From Dioscorea cayenensis subsp. rotundata (Eukaryota > Streptophyta > Magnoliopsida > Dioscoreales > Dioscoreaceae), in the NCBI RefSeq assembly GCF_009730915.1, contig NC_052477.1, positions 25,128,578 to 25,192,577 of the forward strand: a stretch of 64,000 nucleotides of DNA, given 5' to 3'. Both the position numbers and the translations under genes were made by a program. Positions 60,675-64,000 of this stretch are shown piece after piece. A model generated the notes under the pieces. The model ran no database searches and was not told the origin of the DNA. It saw only the letters and a program-made list of their open reading frames with translations. Position 1 is the first letter of the stretch. Each line of letters opens with the position of its first letter.

Positions 60675-61844
60675 GGGCATCTTCAACCCAACACCTAAAT
60701 CCTAAATTTGGGTAGAAGATGCTCAGAAAGACTCCAACCCAAACTCAAATCTTACTCCAAATTTGGGCTAGAATAAGAACCTCAAATTCATCACGCTTAT
60801 CGCAACCTCAAATTCTAGTCCCATTTTATTTCTTATTTTTTTAGTTATATTTTTATTTTTTTATTTTTATTATTGTAATGGAAAATATAAAAATTATTAA
60901 TCCATTAACATAATTATAAATAGTCATTTATAATATTAATTTGTGTGTAATCAATTAACAATCAATAATAATTATTACTCAATCATAACAAAATTGCAAT
61001 TATTAATATATAATAAATTATAAAACAGAATAGTTGAACTTTTACTAAAAACAACCCTTAATAAAAGCTAATACAATATGTAGTTGACGAAATTAAAAAC
61101 TATTCCCAGAATCATCGACTTCGATATTATCAAAATAACTCCAACTCGACTGACGACGGAGCATGCTATTGCTGAAAACGCCTTTTTCGGACAATCGTGT
61201 CTGGTCGATCGAATATAGCACTAATATCAGATTACGATAACGCTCAAGTCCCGAGTTAATATCTTTATTTTCTTCTTTAAACTCTTTTCATAGCATTTTA
61301 TCCGTGATTTTTCTTTTTCAACATCTCCATAAGTCGCTCTGCTATCTTCTTACACCTGCCTATTACGCATATAAGATCGCCTTGATTTTTCAATTTAGTT
61401 TTTGTTTACGACGGACGTCAGCTTCCACCACTCACCATCTGTCACTCGGGATCAGGAGAATCATCTTGTGCCGCGCATCGAGATTTCAGGTGTTGCACAT
61501 TCCGACTCGCGAGGAGAAAATCAACGCCCACAGCTTGATGCCTGAGTGATCACGTGCTTTTAAATCTTTCAGGCCCTCGCCTGTCCCACACATGGCTCAC
61601 ACTGCAGTCTGAGACTTTGATCAGCCCATTGTCACTCTGCTTGAGCTGAACCGCAAAAACCCTTGCACGTTGCTCAAAAGTACATAAGCTCGATGAAGAA
61701 CTGCAAAGATACATTTCAATAGTCTGATCCCAGCATCGCATTTAATCCCTAATCTGCTCTAATCACATCCATTCATTTTTGGTATCCTTTCTATTGCTGA
61801 ACTGCTCAGAGAATCTAGATGACACCATCATCTATTTTTTCTCT

Positions 61845-62769
61845 CGCGCATGTCTTCAACCTGGTGAATGTTTTTGGTCTCGGGTGGAAGACAGGTATGT
61901 AGAGAAAAAAAATAGTAATTGGGTGTCCCGTAATGCGAATTCTCTGAAGAAACAAGTTCAAGCAATAGAGAAGGATTGTCGAAAATTGAACACATGTATT
62001 CGACAAATTGAGAATTTAAATCTTAACGGTGCTTCAGATGAAGATATTGTAAGTATATCTTTACAAATCTTGCATACAAACTATGTATTATATTTTTTAA
62101 CTTGACATTACAAAATTTTGTAGTTAAACCAAGCAAAGTTGTTGCTAGGACAAGATCCAAAATACCAAAAAGGTTTCAAGTATGACCATGTATGGGATAA
62201 GGTAAAAAATTTTGAAAAATTTAAAGACCACGTGATCACTCCAAGGCAAATGTCAAGAAAAGCATGCCGTTAATTTTCTCTCCTCTGAGTCAGACAATGC
62301 AACACCTGAATCTTACTCTGCAACACAAAATGAATTCTCACAATTTTCAATTAACTTAGATGATGATAGTGGTGGAAACTCTTTCCAACGTCCAGTCGAT
62401 GTGAAAAAGGCTAAATTTAAAAAAAAGAATCAAGCTGATCTTATATCTGTAATGGGCAAATTGCAAGAAGATAACCGACAACTTATGGAGATATTGAAAA
62501 AGAAAAATGCAGATAAAATGGTTATGAAAGAGTTTAAAGAAAAAAATAAGATATTAACTACAGACTTGAGCATCATCACTAATCTTAATATTCGTGTTCA
62601 TATTCAATCTGTCACTAATCTTAATATTCGTGTTTATATTCAATCTGAACAAATACGAATTATGCAAAAAAGAGGACATTTTCAACGATCACTTTCTTTA
62701 TCATCAAATTTATTTGGAAGCTATTTCGATAATATAGGCGGAAGTGCTAGTGATTTACCAAAAGATTAG
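61845..62769 (+). pseudogene. NAM-associated/Myb-like partner protein of a Harbinger-type element
   Basis: Exon 1 (about 61845-62048) ends a Myb-like trihelix: WSRVEDRYVEKKNSNWVSRN, LKKQVQAIEKDCRKLN, IENLNLNGASDEDI. Exon 2 (62124-62769, after TTTTGTAG) continues LNQAKLLLGQDPKYQKGFKY, DHVWDKVKNFEKFK, then a serine-rich linker, VKKAKFKKKNQADLI and a coiled coil, ending FDNIGGSASDLPKD. The order is that of the plant NAM-associated family. A frame change near 62260 and a missing start make it a pseudogene. A 36-bp in-frame duplication (about 62575-62646) repeats a 12-residue block. The protein is presumed to have aided transposase binding. Confidence 0.75.
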
Positions 62770-63071
62770 TTTTTATTAAGGTTATTTTTAATAAAATTTC
62801 AACTATTCCTGTTTTATAAATTTATTATATATTAATAATTTTATTTATTAATTAAATAATTATTATTGATTATTAATTAATTACACACATTAATATTATA
62901 AATAACTACTTATAATTATATTAATGGATTAATAATTTTATATTTTTCATTACAATAATAAAAAATATAATTATAAAATAATGTGGAATCTCAAATTTGG
63001 GGTTGTAATAGTGTGATCCCAAATTTGGGGTAAGATTTGGATGTGGGTGGTGTACTCTACATTTAAATTCC

Positions 63072-63448
63072 GGGTAAATTTTTTAGTAAGTCACTAAACT
63101 TTGGTTCATTCTCATTTTGATCAATGAACTTCAATTTGTATCAATTTGGTCACTCAATTTTAATTTCATTTCACTTGGTGGTAAATCAAGAGATTTCAAC
63201 CTCCAAATGAATGATGTAGCTCTTTTTCGACGACGCTGACACCTCAATAGACTTAATAATGTCACAACGAGAGGGACTGACTTAGATTTTTTTAGATACT
63301 ACGTAATCAATCTGGGGTCGAAATCCTTGATTTATTACCTATTGAAATCAAATTAAAGTTGAGTGACCAAATTGATACAAATCGAAGTCTCAGTGATCAA
63401 AGCTGAAAACGAGCCCAAAAGTTTAGTGACCTTCTGAAAAATTTACCT
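63072..63448. mobile_element. Mutator-like MITE nested in the Harbinger element
   Basis: Long inverted ends: GGGTAAATTTTTTAGTAAG at left and, inverted, AGGTAAATTTTTCAGAAGG at right, both leading into GTCACTAAACTTT. Flanked by identical tttaaattcc (63062-63071 and 63449-63458); a 9- to 10-bp duplication fits the Mutator superfamily. No coding capacity; 377 bp. Confidence 0.8.
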
Positions 63449-63497
63449 TTTAAATTCCATTCTAAATTTAAGATTTGGGTGTTGGTTGGAGATGCCC

Positions 63498-63803
63498 TAG
63501 ATACAGCTGGAATAGTAAAGATGGTTTGAAAGTGATATATATATATATAGAGATGATCTCTTTCGTCAACGCTCATGCATTCGTAATCGTGAACGTTGAT
63601 ACGGGGCCGCTGATTTCAATCCAACTACCGCACACCATTTTACGATCAGCAACATCGCGCATTATTCATAAGACAAGAAAAGTTTTGACGCACTGATTTT
63701 TAATTTCAATCATCCAATCAATCTCAGCACAGTAATTGAATCAATCACAATCGTCCAATCTTATTAAAGTTACTATACATCATCTGCGGACGTTCTACGA
63801 ACG

Positions 63804-63844
<41 letters not shown>

Positions 63845-64000
63845 ATTATTCATCGTATCTGTTTATTATTGATTCAAATATTTGGACCTCATGTACAGCA
63901 AATATGGGCCATGCTTAGGACAGCTTTGGTGTTAGTACTAATCAATCACCAGTCATTTCTGCCTTTATGTCTTTCATTTCATCTGATTTTTTTGTTGTCA
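63498..64000. other. intergenic DNA to window end
   Basis: No gene supported. Contains short (AT)n at about 63535-63549 and a longer (AT)n at 63806-63841. Confidence 0.55.
63806..63841. repeat. (AT)n microsatellite
   Basis: About 18 uninterrupted AT units. It is the longest of several (AT)n tracts in the window. Confidence 0.9.

Larger units (their letters stand above)
60675..63497 (+). mobile_element. Harbinger-type element carrying only the NAM/Myb-like gene
   Basis: Ends are GGGCATCTTCAACCCAACACC (left) and, inverted, GGGCATCTCCAACCAACACC (right), a terminus I associate with plant Harbinger-type elements. TA adjoins both ends (TTA left, TAG right), so the 3-bp target duplication is not exact. 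Sub-terminal words 'ccaaatttggg' recur in both arms. Inside is one broken plus-strand gene for a NAM-associated protein (61845-62769) and no transposase, so this is a deletion derivative. A Mutator-type MITE is nested at 63072-63448. Confidence 0.7.

Overview
The window is nuclear DNA from a flowering plant. It is AT-rich, has small intron-split genes with GT-AG junctions, a nuclear-type tRNA-Asn, plant-specific transcription-factor families (VQ, MYB-CC) and long stretches of intergenic DNA filled with transposable elements. I cannot fix the species from sequence alone; the protein style and repeat types fit a monocot (a yam-like genome is one possibility), but that is only an impression.

Layout. 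1-13.7 kb is gene-free: a CCGG-rich element cut by the window edge, degenerate retroelement pieces, a MITE, a G-rich hAT element with an exact 8-bp target duplication (7565-8529) and the poly(A) tail of a LINE (10.85-11.41 kb). A single-exon VQ-motif gene follows at 14291-14692. 14.7-25.4 kb is gene-poor and holds a SINE with an exact 9-bp target duplication (20641-20893) and an internally deleted Ty1/copia element with two 499-bp LTRs (22003-24899). 25.5-27.7 kb has exon-like islands I could not assign. A four-exon splicing-factor gene (RBM22/Cwc2 type, CCCH + RRM) runs on the minus strand from 31767 to 27909, and a tRNA-Asn(GTT) lies at 33477-33550.

34.2-46.9 kb is a transposon cluster: a 5.4-kb PIF/Harbinger element with decayed transposase and Myb-like genes, a half MITE, a remnant of a RICESLEEPER-type hAT, a nearly complete hAT transposase of the TTF/DUF4371 type, and two abutting TTA-flanked MITEs. 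A MYB-CC (PHR-like) transcription-factor gene occupies about 47.1-53.0 kb and a SERK-ectodomain-like secreted LRR protein gene 54.8-60.2 kb. The window closes with a second Harbinger-type element (60675-63497) that carries only the NAM/Myb-like partner gene and has a Mutator-type MITE nested inside it.

The four protein-coding genes are unrelated (stress signalling, splicing, nutrient or light transcription, cell-surface recognition) and show no operon-like logic. I found no clear new biological system. The most interesting material is the nested, precisely bounded transposon archaeology, and the unassigned exon-like islands at 25.5-27.7 kb. All exon models come from reading frame and splice-site fit, with frame checked across every junction; none has transcript support.
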